A stretch of DNA of 64,000 bases from Archilochus colubris (taxonomy: Eukaryota; Chordata; Aves; Apodiformes; Trochilidae): assembly GCA_023079485.1 (NCBI GenBank), contig CM041084.1, positions 127,345,292 through 127,409,291 on the forward strand. Direction: 5' to 3'. The notes under the pieces were generated by a model, which saw only the letters and a program-made list of their open reading frames with translations, had not been told where the DNA came from and made no database searches. Both the position numbers and the translations under genes were made by a program. Shown in pieces: positions 40,164 through 52,800 of this stretch. How positions within the stretch are numbered: position 1 is the stretch's first letter; each line of letters begins with the position of its first letter.

Positions 40164-40845
40164 TCATAGAATCATAGAACTGTTTTGGTTGGAAAAGACC
40201 TTTAGGATCATCAAGTCCAACCAGTAACCCACTAAACCCTGTCCCTAAGCACCACATCTACATGGCTTTTTAATATCTACAAGGTTGTTGATTCAACAGA
40301 TTTCCTGGACAGTTTGTTTCATGCCTGACAACCCTTTCAGTGAAGAAATTTTTCATCTAAACCTCTCCCAGTGCAACTTGAGGCCATTTCCTCTTGTTCT
40401 TCTGTTTGTTACTTGGGAGAAGAGACCAAAGCCCACCTTGCTACAGCCTCCTTTCAGGGAGCTGTAGAGAGAGTGATAAGCTCTCTCCTCAGACTCCTTT
40501 TCTCCAGGCTAAACCTCCTCAGTTCTTTCAGCTGCTCCTCATGAGAGTTGTGCTCCAGAACCTTCACGAGCTTCATAGCTTTTCCTTGGACATGCTCCAA
40601 CACCTCAGTGTCTTTCTTGTAGTGAGTGGCCCAGAACTGAACACAGCACTCGAGGTGCAGCCTCACAGGTGCTGAGTACAGGGGCACCATCACTTCCCTT
40701 CTCCTGCTGGCCACGATGTTCTTGATACAAGCCAGGATGCTGCTGGCCTTCTTGGCCACCTGGGCACATTGCTGGCTTGTATTCAGACAGCTGTTGACCA
40801 ACACCCCCAGCTCCTCTTCTCTCAAGCAATTTCTTCTCAGAGTGT
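40164..40845 (-). mobile_element. CR1 LINE, 5'-truncated, about 680 bp
   Basis: This is the longest CR1 copy in the window. The plus strand starts with TCATAGAATCATAGAACTG, the complement of the CR1 3' end, then GGTTGGAAAAGACC, then a contiguous match to the ORF2 C-terminal third, ending near 40845. The element is on the minus strand, 3' end at 40164. Its ORF2 part keeps an open frame of about 130 codons, which suggests a relatively recent or little-damaged insertion. The segment nearest the 3' end has stops and indels. Confidence 0.96.
40454..40845 (-). pseudogene. CR1 ORF2 reverse transcriptase C-terminal fragment
   Basis: The minus-strand frame reads the end of the CR1 ORF2 reverse transcriptase and its C-terminal extension: [20 protein letters not shown] near the start, then a [10 protein letters not shown] helix segment, [20 protein letters not shown], then the basic region [12 protein letters not shown] and [15 protein letters not shown]. 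It is uninterrupted over about 130 codons; a frame change then separates it from the last 40-50 codons nearer the 3' end. The catalytic Asp-Asp box and the endonuclease lie in the missing 5' part, so no activity is possible. The open frame runs on to 40990 by chance beyond the element. Confidence 0.93.
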
Positions 40846-43800
40846 GTAAGTTAAAATGCAAGTGGAGGTAAATGGATTCTTTATCTGAAACTGACTGCCC
40901 TAATGAACTGCTGCCTCTAGCCCACCACCCACCTTCCCCTAGCAATGCCCTGGGTTTCTGTAGCACACAACTAACAAAATCAGATTCCAAAACCTGCTGT
41001 TTATCAGGGCTTCACAGCCACACTTCCTTAACCCTTTTCAGCCAGTTGACATCACCACATACAGTCCACCCAAAACCTGAGCAAGAACCCCAGCAAGACC
41101 TGGAAATCTCATGTGAAGCATGGCCTATACAGTTTTTATAGTTGCCCTTTTCTTTTGTTTCTCTTTTTTTTTTTTTCCCCAGGACCTTTCTCAGTTCCTT
41201 GGAATTACTCAGGAGTTATTTTCAAGGTCAATATGTACTTGCCATTAACATTTTTGTGGTTTAGACAGTTTGTCTGACACATGATGATGTCTCAACATCA
41301 GCAGAGCCTGGGGCAGGGGGGAGAGGGAGGGCAAGCTGTGAAGGGGAACAGGGATGCTGCAGCTTTAACACAGGGTGGGAGTTCCTGCCAGGAGCCAAGC
41401 TAGAGGTGAAGAAATGGTGTGCAGCAACAGGCCAGGGGCAATCTGAAAGTTGAATTTATCTGGCACTTGTCAGCAGTGTCTGATGTGCAACATAAGCAAC
41501 TGTGGAAATTTTTACTGAGCGCATTCTGAAACAGCCAAGCTCAACCTCTTTACCCATTGAATATCAAGTGAGATGGTATCTCTGTTATGACCTGGGCCAA
41601 AATTGCCACTGCATCTGAAATGGCACACACTTTCAAGCAGTCACAGCATTTTAAGGGAGCCAAAGCAAGTCAGATTTGAATCAGGAACCCAAACGAAAAA
41701 AAAGGATTTTTCTTCTTGTTACCAGAGCAATCTTGGGCCCTGTGATCCCTTCTGAATGCCACAAATTTTATAAGAAGGTTTTGCATAGATCAGATTTATG
41801 TCGTTTCACATTCTAAAATCAGCTGCTGTGCAATAAAACATACATAATAGCAGTGTCCACATTTTATGCCCATTTTATGAGCCATATTCTTTACTCTTTT
41901 ACTTTACAGGGAAAAAAAATTGGCAGCTTGTCAGAAAGTGAGGGATTTACTGCTATTGCTGTCTTTGTCTAAAAAGAAACTGCAGTGTGATGGAGCAATA
42001 GTTTTGTTGTGATCTTCCTTGTAGATCATCATAAAGAATTTTTTTTATTTTGTTCCATCTGAAACAGAGGTTATAACTTCTTCCATGTTATGCTTATCTT
42101 AATACTAACAAGTGATTTCTATTTTTTAAAATCTCTATTAATATTGAATTCTTGTTATTTGTAAGAACTGTTTAGGATCCTTGACCAGAAGAGGCGTTTA
42201 ACTGTGTCATGTGTGATGTATGGTGCATTTAATTGCTCTGTGCAGCTATTCAAAAAGCATTCAGAAGTAATCATTTAGCATTAATATCCTGGGGCAATTC
42301 AAGGTCACAGTACATTAAAAACTAATTCAGAGTAGTTCTAGAATGCATTTTTCATATACAGAGATACATAATTCTTTTATGATAAGAGTGACAATGGCAT
42401 TACAGCATGATGAGGGGATGGGGATATCATAGGTATCTGCTGCTGGTTCATATTGTAAACACAGAAAGACACCTTTCCACTATTATTCAACAACTATTAA
42501 TTTCCAATAAACTCAGTAAATCCAGATAAGTGTGATGAACAAATATGCTTATGAGATCAACCATAAGAATTTTATTTAAAAGTATTTTTATCTCAGCATA
42601 TCTGATTTATCTTTTATTATTCTTCCTAAGAGTAAAGCTGCTGGATAGTTTTGTACAGACACACCAGCATCAGACAATTCTAGTGCATCCAAAGCTACTT
42701 TATGCGTGTGACAGAAAAGCCAAAAAACCTATTATTTCCTTAAAATAATGGATTTTATAATGTGAGAAAGAGGAAGAAAGCATGAGCAACATCACCCTTG
42801 GAGTTTAAAGAGCGAGTCCTCAGAGTCTGGAAGACAGAGCAGTCATACCCCTGTCTTGAGAAGAGGATATTCCTCTCAGTTAAAAGCATACAACACCAAA
42901 ATCACAAATATCAAAGGCATGATCCATATTCATCACAGCATGATTAGGTGTAAAATTATTCATTGCCATCCTTGTCACACTCACGCTGTTACATGCACAT
43001 TGTACAAGAAAAATGTTGACAACCTACAAGTCAGATCTCATAAAGGAAGCAGAAAACAAACAAACAATTGAAAAAATAACGTATGCTGCACAATGTTTCC
43101 CTGCAGCCCTTTTCTGCTGCCTTAAGATGCCCTTAGCACCTAGATGAGAAGCTGCTCAGACCACGCAGCTTTTGGTAAAATCAATCAGGCATATTCTTTT
43201 GATGCAAGAAGATCTCAACTTGGGAGGAAAAGACTGAACTGGGTTCAGGCACAGAACAACTGGTGCAACTGGTGCTGGAAGCTAGAGGTGGAAACTACCC
43301 AGACCCAAGCTGTGTCACAGGGATGTGTGACTAGCTGTAACAGTTCACAACTCTGCTTCTCTGGACAGATATAAAGCTTGAACTGAGGATCAATAGTTTT
43401 TAGCTCCAAGGATGGTGGTGGATGAAGCACAATATATAAGAAGTGAGTATTAGACACCCACAGGAGCAAACTGAAGTATAGCACAGCCAAATACAGAGGC
43501 TGCCAGAGCTGCCTTGGTCAGATTTTCTATTTCTATTGGAAAGAAAAAGATTGGTTACAAAGTCAATCATGAGCAGAAAAAAATGGTGTAGGCAAGAGCT
43601 CAAGAGTGAAGTGATGAAAAACATCACATGCTATTTTCTCACTCTCCTCCATTTTCGTATAACCACTGAAGCTTCTAGTAAAGTAGGCACTTAAATCATT
43701 AGCATCTGATAGCAACTTGCACTGATGAGCAGGCAGGCTGTATCCTTTAGCATCAGCATTACTGACATCAGCTACATCAGGGTACAGCCATTTCATACTT

Positions 43801-44373
43801 TTAAGGTTTTCTCTTACCTCTATTTTTTTTAATAAAAGCTTATTTCTAAAGAACCAAAACTGCACCCTGAAAATAGTCACAAGTATCTACCAGATACTAC
43901 AGTGGCTTGGCTAAGGCTCGTAAATGGTGAGTGTGATGGGAAAGTGTTACCTTTTTATAAATTATCCCACCTAGCAACCTGATAATTATTTTTCCATTAG
44001 ATACATTAGGTGAAAATGAACATTTTAATGTAGGCATCATGGGTAATTACTGAACATAAGAATTCCTGGCATAACTAAAGCAGCAATTCATCTTTAGGGA
44101 AAAAAAAGTTTAAAAGAAGATGCTATTTGGAAACTCTAGGACAGCAGGTAGAATTCAAATCCAGCTAATGTAGCTCAAGTGAGATAACAAATACATTCAG
44201 TATGTCCAAGCAAACAGGAGGCTTCTTTGCAGAAATGAGTTGTCCAATAATAATAACTCTATAGTCAAATTCCCATTATTCCACTCCCAAGCCATCACTT
44301 GAACTTAAAAGTTCTCTATATTGTACAGAGAGCTCTGTCCTTCTACTCTCTCTTGCCTCCACCGTGGTACAGT
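40846..44373. other. Unannotated non-coding DNA
   Basis: No gene was recognised. It includes a T-run at 41165-41176 and a G-rich patch near 41320. Minor frames of 105 codons or fewer have no recognisable content. Confidence 0.5.
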
Positions 44374-44458
44374 GTCACAGAATCACAGAGTTAGAGAATC
44401 ACAGAATGGTTTATGTGAAAGTGACCTTAAAGATCACCTAATTCGAACCTCTCTGACC
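44374..44458 (-). mobile_element. CR1 LINE 3' tail, very short
   Basis: The plus strand reads TCACAGAATCACAGAG, then a TCACAGAATGGTTTATG segment and GTGACCTTAAAGATCACC, the complement of the terminal about 85 bp of a CR1 LINE. The repeated terminal octamer is present but diverged. 5'-truncated; minus strand. Confidence 0.9.
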
Positions 44459-47109
44459 TTATTTTGCATCCTGCACTTCATCTTCGTGTTTCAGTACCCA
44501 AAATGCTGAAGTTTATATAAAATAGGGGAAATTGTTTCATGAAAATATTAATCCTTAGATCCTGGGTTTTGTTTTTGGTTTTTTGCATTGTGAAGAAAAA
44601 TTATGAGGACTCAGAAAAACTGAAACATAGAAACTTGGTTCTCAGTTTAAAACACTCACTAATTTCAGTAGGGAAAGTCAACCTTCTTTAGATTTGGATT
44701 AAGTATTAAATTAGAAGCTTGTAAAAACAAAATGGTTTATAAATTTAGCATATTAATCAATAAAATTTAATGTAAAAATTCTGATCTGTGCATTGGTAAT
44801 GTTCTTGTGATCAAGAATGTTTTTCTTTTATTTCACTCAACTATTGAATGTACTGTCTGAAATAAGTGCACAATACTGGTGGAAGAGGGGGATTATTAAC
44901 ATCTTTTTAATGATTCACATTCTTTCAGAGTATTTTCAAGTGTGCTAAAGCTGTTTGTTACCAAAAATCCAGGCTTTCTCTTTGTCCTTGAGAGCTGATA
45001 TTTGAATATAAAATAAAACTGTGAAGCTTAGGAAAGAACTGGACATGAAGGGCAATCAGGAAACACTGAAAATCATGATGACACATAGGTAGGTGTTTGT
45101 GTTTTGACTTAACTTCACTGTCCTAATGACCAGTCTTAAATGGCTCAGATCAGATAAACATCTGCATAAGCATTTTCAGGATTTTTCTATCAGGGAAATA
45201 TTGAAACAGGCTTCAAATTAAGCATATGCACAAATACTCTGATGTTTTGAGAACTTCTTAAGCATGCCTAATGCAGACCTATCCAGAAACATGTTATTGT
45301 CTACTGTGCCACCTCTGTTGAAGGGTACAGACAGACCTTGTGCTCACTAAGAGAGCATTCACATGTGATTTTCTTGCTAGTAAATGGGCTAACAAACATT
45401 TCTAAGGGACTATTTACTTTCACTTTATTGATTTTCAGTGTCAAATCAAAGGAAGGTCAGAAAGCCACCCCTGTGACATCAAGTGAAAACTGAACATGCC
45501 AAACAAATCAGCTCGTGGAGCCACAGAATCTGGTCACATGGGGTAACAAGTGAGATTTCAGGAAGACTTCAGTCCAGTCCAAGTTCAGAGTGATTTGACC
45601 GAGGACCTGGAAACTCTCCTCATTCAGTCTCTGTTTCTCACAATACAGCAGGTGTCATCATGGGGAATTCTTCCTCTTGGACTTTTTCTGTAGTCTGCCA
45701 CTATGCTTCTTTCATCCCAAGTCCTTGAAGTTCATGGGAGCTGTCTCTTGGCTGGGTAAGGGAAGGCTGCTCAGCTACTGGGATTTCTCCATCCCTCTTT
45801 CACAAAAACAGCTTCAAGGGATGGAGTACTGGGCCAAGATCTGTGGTTTGTCCTCTGGCTCTTCATGTCTGAGATGATGAAAAGCTGTCTTTCTAGCCAG
45901 AGGCTCTGCAAAATCAGCAAGTGCTCCCATCCACGAGGGAACAGTGTTATCATCAGTTCGATGAGGTTCATCAGTGATTTCAGCTGTCCATGGAACACCA
46001 CTGGATGGAACAAGTACAATGTATTACAATAAGAAGTCCACTTTTTTTGTTTCACAGTGTCATTACAAGGATAGATTTGTGCTTTAAAATATAGGCATTT
46101 AAAAACACAAATCCAAATAAAACAAATTAAAATTTCCAATAGTACTCACTGCAGCTATCCCATTGGCAGAATAATATTTTTAAAATATCTTATAACCTAG
46201 TGACATGAAGAAACTGTTCAGAAAATCAATACAATAAAATAGAAAATCTTTAAAGATAGAAAAGAGGAGAAGTTTCAAAATTAGCCCTATTCATTTTGTC
46301 AAGGGAACATTTTTAATATGCTTTACAAGTTTTGCACCCAACATTTAATATTCTGTTCAGATGGTCTGTTCCCAGAAAACACTATGAAGATAGCACAGTG
46401 AGCTTTTGCAGCCCAAAAGTAATGAATTCAAACCCTGTTTTCTGCAGCTGGTGTTGCCATATAGGACAAAATAGACAGGAAAATCCTGTGTATATGGCAA
46501 TTTTCTTTGAACATACTCTCTGCTTTCCAGTGACTGCAGGGTCCTGCCTTCAAAGGTTTATAATTCTTTCCCAAATCTTTTCCAGTGGGTGAACTGGAGT
46601 GGATGGGGCAGAATGGAGTGGAGATGGAGCAGGCACAGAGCTGGGTACCACTGGCATCAGATCAGCAACCTGGGGGTGCTACATCCCCTCTTGCCCTCCC
46701 CAGCTACTACCTGGGGAAACAGAGGGAAAAGTCTCCACCCTTTTCCAAGTCAAACCCCAGCTGCTGTTCAGGTCTCTGTGCTGAGCAGAGAGATGAAGCC
46801 AAGGGTGAGAAAGGACAGATCACCTCAGGAGCATCATGCAGTGCCTTGAGTGCACATACTGGTAATTTTCATCTGCTTAATGCAATTATTTTGGTCCTTC
46901 AGAGTAAATCATTTCAGCAGGGTCCTGGTTTAACCAGAAACCAGACCTACATGGCTGGGGGAATGACAGACTATATACTAATTTACTGCACCTTCAAAGC
47001 CCCCAGTTATACCTTGCGAGAGGGGGAGATAAAATTTTCTGCGTTAAAAAGCACACGCAGGAATTATATCACAAAGGAGAGATCAGAACAGCAAACTTAA
47101 TGACTTAAT
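44459..47109. other. Unannotated non-coding DNA
   Basis: No gene was recognised. A 171-codon open frame at 46585-47100 has no recognisable domain and overlaps other open frames in a GC-richer patch. The segment 45570-45650 faintly resembles a MIR/L2 core, but I do not call it. Confidence 0.5.
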
Positions 47110-47345
47110 ATTGTACAATATAAAATCATTCCAGTTGAATAACTTTTAATTTATTATAATACATAGATGCCAATTATGCCTGATTTATTAAGAGAAGTTC
47201 AGCAGTGCCAAGGCCCCGTGTTTGAGTGGTTGCCATGGCACCCAGCTTTTACAAGGACATCTTAAGGATCATTAAAGTGTCAAGGTGATAAGTTTGACAC
47301 TCAGTGGATTTAATGATGGATGATAATAATGTTACCTCTTCACAT
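47110..47345. promoter_or_regulatory. Candidate conserved non-coding element with X-box-like site
   Basis: About 235 bp without homopolymer runs or repeat signatures, rich in ATTA/TAAT homeodomain cores (for example AATTATGCC, TTTAATGATGGATGATAATA). It has a near-palindromic GTTGCCATGGCAC at 47229-47241, which matches the RFX X-box except for one base in its second half, and a TTTATTAAGAG segment. This is a motif-based guess only; conservation has not been tested. Confidence 0.35.
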
Positions 47346-48169
47346 CACGAAACACCTAGCATTCAAGTTAGGGAGTAGAAACTTTAAAGTAGTTTTTATT
47401 TTAGGTATTTTTAAAAAGAGGCCACCTGAGGATGACAGGCTGTAATGTTAACCAAATTACACTCTCCTCTCTTTGGTGTAAGCTCCTCAGGTTTTTCAGT
47501 GATTTCAGGTTGACACCACTCCTCAAAGAATCTCAACCTGCTTTTATCTGATCTCACAGGCTTACCCCTGACTAGGGACTCCTGGACAGTGCAGGAAATT
47601 GTTTCCAGGCTGAACACTGCCAATCCAGCTCCCAGCAGCTCTTACAGAATATTTGATGGTATGAGAGGAATAGAGGAAAAAAAAAATCTCTGCTCTGTAC
47701 TGTGAAAAAAACTGATGGCAATATGCTTTGCATCTAAGCATCTGAACTCTCTCCTAGCTGTCAAGCACAACCAATTCATTTCACATTAGACATAGAACAA
47801 CCTTAGGCTGCTAATGACTTTCAGTGACTTGCATAGCCTGATTCAATACAGCAACATGAATACAAAAGGCTCTGGAGGCCTCGATATATCCCTGAGACTT
47901 AAAAATGCACACACAGGAACCATCACAACACGTTATTTGGTCACTTCTGTTGTGGTGCGAGAGGACACCCTTCAGCAGAGCTGTGGCAGAGGAAGGAGGG
48001 CTCTGAGGCAAAGCCCTCTCACCACTGCACACAGTGCTCCACCACCCCCCTAACAGCAGCAGCTGACACACGAGTTGTTTTTGTCTGAAAATACAGCATC
48101 ACCATGACCATCTACTTGAACCTTCTAGAAATATTGCCTGCATAACACCATCTCTGGAAAAAAATGTGA
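47346..48169. other. Unannotated DNA, possible 3' flank of the Gypsy relic
   Basis: No gene was recognised. It lies downstream (in the minus-strand sense) of the Gypsy integrase remnant, so any 3' LTR of that element would be expected here, but I cannot delimit one. Confidence 0.4.
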
Positions 48170-48900
48170 AGTCACTGTCCCTTACCTTGCCACTGCAAAG
48201 CAGTTGGACTGTGCATCTCCCCTCAGTGCGATGATGTTATTATCACACTGATGAATGTCTGGTTGCTGCTGCTGGTTTTAACCCCTGGTTCTGCTCACAT
48301 CTACACACAGCATCATTTTTTTGGAGCAATTTACCAGTTTATCCTCACTATGGATTACAGTCTGACTTCACAATCTTTTTTTAAGAGAGTATTTATTCCA
48401 CTGACACTGTTTTCAACATGCCCACTGGACTGGTGTAAATAAAAGAGAGGGGATTACAGATTTAACCCACAAATTTACCACTATCAGCCAGCACTTGTGC
48501 CTACTAAGCTGCACTTCATTGCCAAGCATTGCTATGTCAGGTATTCCATGTCTAGTGTAAATACATTTGACAAGAATAATCACAGTTTAGCTCTAGTATC
48601 TTCTAGTAAAGCTATCTTACTGACATGAGAATAATAGTCTAGGAAAAGTACATAATGTTTTCCAGTCATTCTAAACAATTCTGTGCATACTTTGCTCCAA
48701 GAGAACAATTTTTCCTGTGCCAACCTGGACTCCCTTGCTTGACTTGCCCTGCAGTTTTGGCATAAGTTCCAATCCTTGACAACTTCTTCTGTGTCACTAT
48801 TCATATGGGACAAGTACTGGCCCTTCCTTCTTTCATCTCCTGAATAGCTTTTTTGTATTCATGCAAAACATATTTTTTCAGTACCATTTCAGGAGGTGAT
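48170..48900 (-). pseudogene. Ty3/Gypsy LTR-retrotransposon integrase relic
   Basis: The integrase inserts retrotransposon cDNA into the host genome. Collinear minus-strand pieces in different frames follow its domain order. PPEMVLKKYVLHE (about 48885-48848) is the start of the HHCC zinc-binding domain. After a frameshift, IQKSYSGDERRKGQ, MNSDTEEVV and LCQNC follow, then the core start TGKHYVLFLDYYS (frame open to a stop near 48578). After another shift comes GIPDIAMLGNEVQL (48547-48506), then HVENSVSGINTLLKK (48420-48376). Weak C-terminal remains (PTALQWQGKGQ) reach about 48170. The core keeps its third acidic residue (the E of HVEN). The usual second Asp appears replaced (LGNE), the first reads Glu (TELF) and the second zinc-finger His reads Tyr. 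Stops and shifts show a dead, old copy. A domesticated integrase gene such as GIN1 is unlikely given the damage. Confidence 0.82.
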
Positions 48901-49658
48901 ATCCTGGCACTTCTAGACCTCCAGGTTTCTTCTGGAACTGGAGTGTAAGATTTTGACCTCCCTGTGCTAGTGGCCTTTGCTTTCTGCAGAAATTGTTCCT
49001 ATGGATCTGGGCAAGTTTAGGATACCCTGCTCTGGACCTGTTTCTACTGTAATGCTGATAAACAGTCTTGAGGGCATTCTGTAGCTCCATTTTATTCCAT
49101 CTGCAGTTCACTTTCTGGTCAGGAAACCTCAGAGAAATAATAATAACAATTGGTATTATTTCAAGATTATGTTTGCTGTTCACTGTAGCAAATGTGTTAG
49201 GGTAAGTGACACCCTAAGTTTCACCAAACACTGGCTCCCCATAGAACCTCTCTCTTTGACCACAGGGAATGTCAATGCTAGTTATGTATAGCCACCCAGC
49301 TATTTAGTGACAGCAGTAAATCCTAATTGCATCAAAGGAATGCTGTGAATTCCTTTGTAATTTATTTTTCTATGGAATTTGCATCTTCTTGTTACCTGTT
49401 GAGTAAAGCACATTTCAATTTGCTATTATGATACATTTAGTCACACTTTTCTCAGCACATATTATTACCACTGTGCAGTGTCCATTCTTCTTAGGAGAAG
49501 TCCCTCTGAGCTGGGTATATTGCTTTTCCATGATGTGCACTGTGCTGGGGTGTCAGACCTTGCAAACTCTTGAAAAACAATGAGAAGCTGTCACTACTCT
49601 TCTGCACATTTTTCCATCTGTCAGACATTACCCCAGCAGAGGTTAGAGGTGACAGGAA
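48901..49658 (-). other. Gap within the Gypsy relic
   Basis: Between the gag-like and integrase segments. A piece near 49275-49215 on the minus strand (LALTFPV, then after a frame change RFYGEPVFGET) vaguely recalls the RNase H end of Gypsy pol. I see no reverse transcriptase active-site motif, so the middle of pol is either deleted or beyond recognition. The 101-codon frame at 48878-49183 has no independent support. Confidence 0.35.
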
Positions 49659-49860
49659 GCACAGCGGTTCCTGAAGTATTTTTGCATACTCAGTCATAGC
49701 ATTTTGCAGGTTTTTACATATGACAGCTCTTGCAGCATTTATTATTGCACAAGTGAAGCACCTCCTTCCATTTCCAAAGGGAAAGAAATCCTTTCCTTCA
49801 TCCCAGACTGAGCCATTTCTGCTTTTTGGCAAGTTCAAATGCTTCAGTCAAATCTAAATA
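49659..49860 (-). pseudogene. Possible Gypsy gag remnant (zinc-knuckle region)
   Basis: About 0.8 kb upstream of the integrase, on the same strand, two segments resemble the C-terminal part of Gypsy gag: YLDLTEAFELAKKQKW (49860 downward), like the last capsid helix, and RRCFTC (Cys codons near 49760) with ICKNLQ and EYAKILQEPLC (last Cys near 49660), spaced like two decayed CCHC knuckles. Several expected Cys/His positions are missing and frames change. The space between this and the integrase is too short for intact protease, reverse transcriptase and RNase H, so an internal deletion would be needed. This is tentative. Confidence 0.35.
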
Positions 49861-52800
49861 TTACACAGTCTCCTAAACATCTTGACTCAGACTGCAGTCC
49901 TAGTCTTTTCTCTTTACCAGACAGACAACTCCTCAAAATTGCAAGGTTAGTTTTTGAGATTTCTCGTTATGGAGAATTTTATGACCTGTTTCATCACAAT
50001 CCCTGTGATTAAAAATTCCTTCCTGTAATTCATTTTCATGCAGCTTGCAGTATTCCTCAAATTTATTAAGCACAGCTTGAGGCTAAGCCTATTCCACCAC
50101 AGCTACCTGAAAAAAATTCAACCAAGCCAAGCACCACCAAAAACTGAGATACCTTCTGATTTGTTCTTTCTTTCTTTATACAACCTGATCAGCCCTGAAG
50201 AGTAAAAGTCTTCCTCCACCTCCTTTCATGTTTTCAAAGAATCACAGTTTTACAGTGGGTTCGGTTTTGCCATTTTCAAATTTCTGTGACATGGTTCCAC
50301 TTAGTGTTAAAATCTCCTCCGTATGTACTTAATTCTTCTGTTTTCTCTTATTGAGAAATGAAATAATAAAATGAAATAATTTTATTAAACAAAATGTTCC
50401 ACTCTGTCTATTGCATTCAAGAATTTTCACATATTCACGTGTGCACCCTCTAGACAAATACATAGCATTCACCTTTGATATTGATTTGATTCAAAATCAA
50501 ACTGGATTCTTTGAAACAAGAGCTGTAATTTTAAGGCTTTTGATTTTGTTCTGTTTTTTCCTGTTGTAACTGATGCTTTTTCTTGTCCAAGAATTTCAGA
50601 TGCATCTGATGTTTGTAAAATGTAGGTCTTCCATAAAAACTTCTTTTCCATTCACATGATCATTTCTGCAGCCTCTTCTTGTTCCTTTTCCACATGCAGA
50701 TAAGCAACAAAGTTTTTGACAGCTTTTTGCCCCAAAAGATAACTTTTAAACAATTGAGCAATTATGTCAGAAGCAATCCCTCTTTGCCCAATCACAGCAC
50801 AGACACAATATCACATGAGTTATGACTCGTGGCAGCCCAACACCTCAATTCAGAATCGCAGTTACTCACCAGCTGTGACATAAGTTCTCTGGATGGACTG
50901 TTTTCCCAAAACAGGGATGCTGAATAAATCAGAGGAAATCACAATCGCCTGGATAATGTTCACCAAGCAGGGAGGGAGTCCAAATTTGTTGAATAAATTA
51001 TTTGTTAAGAATTATTCACTCACTTCTACTTATCACCATCTTTGCCAAAAGCCCTCAGGCTCTCTGAAGCGTTAGATCAGTACTAAATGCACGCTTCATA
51101 ATGTAATGACTGGAGCAGGAGTAATAAAAACATACTTACTGCTGTCAAAATTAATCTGTTAATAGGAAAGTTTGTGGCAAGCATTCTGTAACTCATATGT
51201 GAGAGGAAACAGGTTCCCCATTTACAGAAAATGGAGCTGTTTTTTCTTAAGCAGTGAGCTGCCTATTGTGCAGGTAATTACAAGAAGGCCTGTGTTGACC
51301 TGGCAATGAGGTACTGTATCTAAATACCTGAAGTGAAGGAGAAAAACAGAAATGAAAGCAGAGGCCCCATCTGTTAGACTGTAATGATTGTGCTATTTGA
51401 AGGCAGAAAGGTTTGTCTGAAGCAGCTGGTTTCTCTCCAAGTGACCTTTTAGCATTTCTGCTTTTGCCGTCTGACAGATGTGTCAACTCAATAATTTCAA
51501 AAGCCCCTGAGTAAATAACCAATTGTGAGCAAGGATGACCCAAAGCGATGACAAAATGGGTGCACACACAGCACATTACAGAACATAATACCTACTGAAA
51601 AACGGGGAACATTATCGTAAAGGAAAAACATTTTACTCTTTATTTTTGAGTAAATGGTTTTCCTGCCCACAGATCAGTTGTTTTCGAAGGAAGAAAAAAA
51701 AAAAAAAAAAGGAGCTACGAAGTGAATGGAAGGGCATTGTGGCGTGTTTGCCCTTGGAGCACGTCTGTAAGCTGGCTGCAGGACTCAGGTGGTGTCTCAG
51801 AGCTCAAAATGGACTTCGGCTCCCTCCCTTGGCTCACAGACAGGAAGAAAGACTAAAGGCCACAGCTAACTGGCACTGTGAGTGATTGGGGAACTGCAGA
51901 GAGGTGACTGCAATCAGACAGGACCCAACTGAGTTTGGAGTCCACTAAAGAGCTCCCAAAAGTGATGCAGATGATGCTTTTATCTTGAAGTCTGGCGCTG
52001 AGGGGAACACCAAAGCCCCAAACATGCTCCAGTCAGATGATCCACTGGTTACTCTGCTGAGGGCCCACACTTAGAAAAAGATCCTCCTGATCTGCTATCA
52101 CAGACCCTTAACAAAGAATCAAATGCACTAAATTTAGTCGTATTTGGCATAGTTGCACTTCAAAGGCTGCAGGGTTTGGAGGCAGCAGACAGCACATCCA
52201 ACACCAAATAAGTCTGGGTTTCACTGATGGAGAGCAGCAGTTCAGAGGAAAGATTTGCTGTCAATAGATTCTTGATGTAATACAATGGAGTCCCTTTGCT
52301 TCCTCATGATGTAGTGAAAGATGCTGACCAAATAAGCCTTCCTCCTACACTCCCCTTAGTGAGTGGAGGTATCTAAAAATCCCTTTGAGAGTGAAAGAAG
52401 GACAATGCTGAAAGTCAGGATAGTTGGACCAAATAATGAATCTTTGCAGATCTCTCTCAAATTCTCTCCACACCTGTTTCCTGAAGTGGAAGATACGATG
52501 AATAATATTTCCCATAGGGGTTCTGTGAGCTATAATTCATTAATAATGAACTCTGAGCTCTTAAAAAAAAAAGGAAAAAGTACAGAAGATTATTCAGTTT
52601 GGGTGCTGTTTTTTTAAAAAATATTGCATTCGGCCTATATAAATCAGATCTCAAATCAAATATTTGATAGGAAATTTGACAGCCGTCATAATAATTGTGT
52701 CTTTTAGGTGTTATGAGTTCATCTGAGCAGGTCCAGTATGCTCAGTCTGTGAGCAACTGCCATGTAAAAAGTTTCACTGCAAAATCTACCAGAAATTAGA

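Noticed and set aside
45570..45650. Faint MIR/L2-like order of motifs
   Set aside because: Too short and diverged to separate from chance by eye.
46585..47100. 171-codon plus-strand open frame
   Set aside because: Low-complexity, GC-richer start, no domain or splice context, and several overlapping frames of similar quality.
50230..50270. AAAGAATCACAG segment resembling a CR1 tail
   Set aside because: The similarity stops after about 12 bases; no CR1 body follows.
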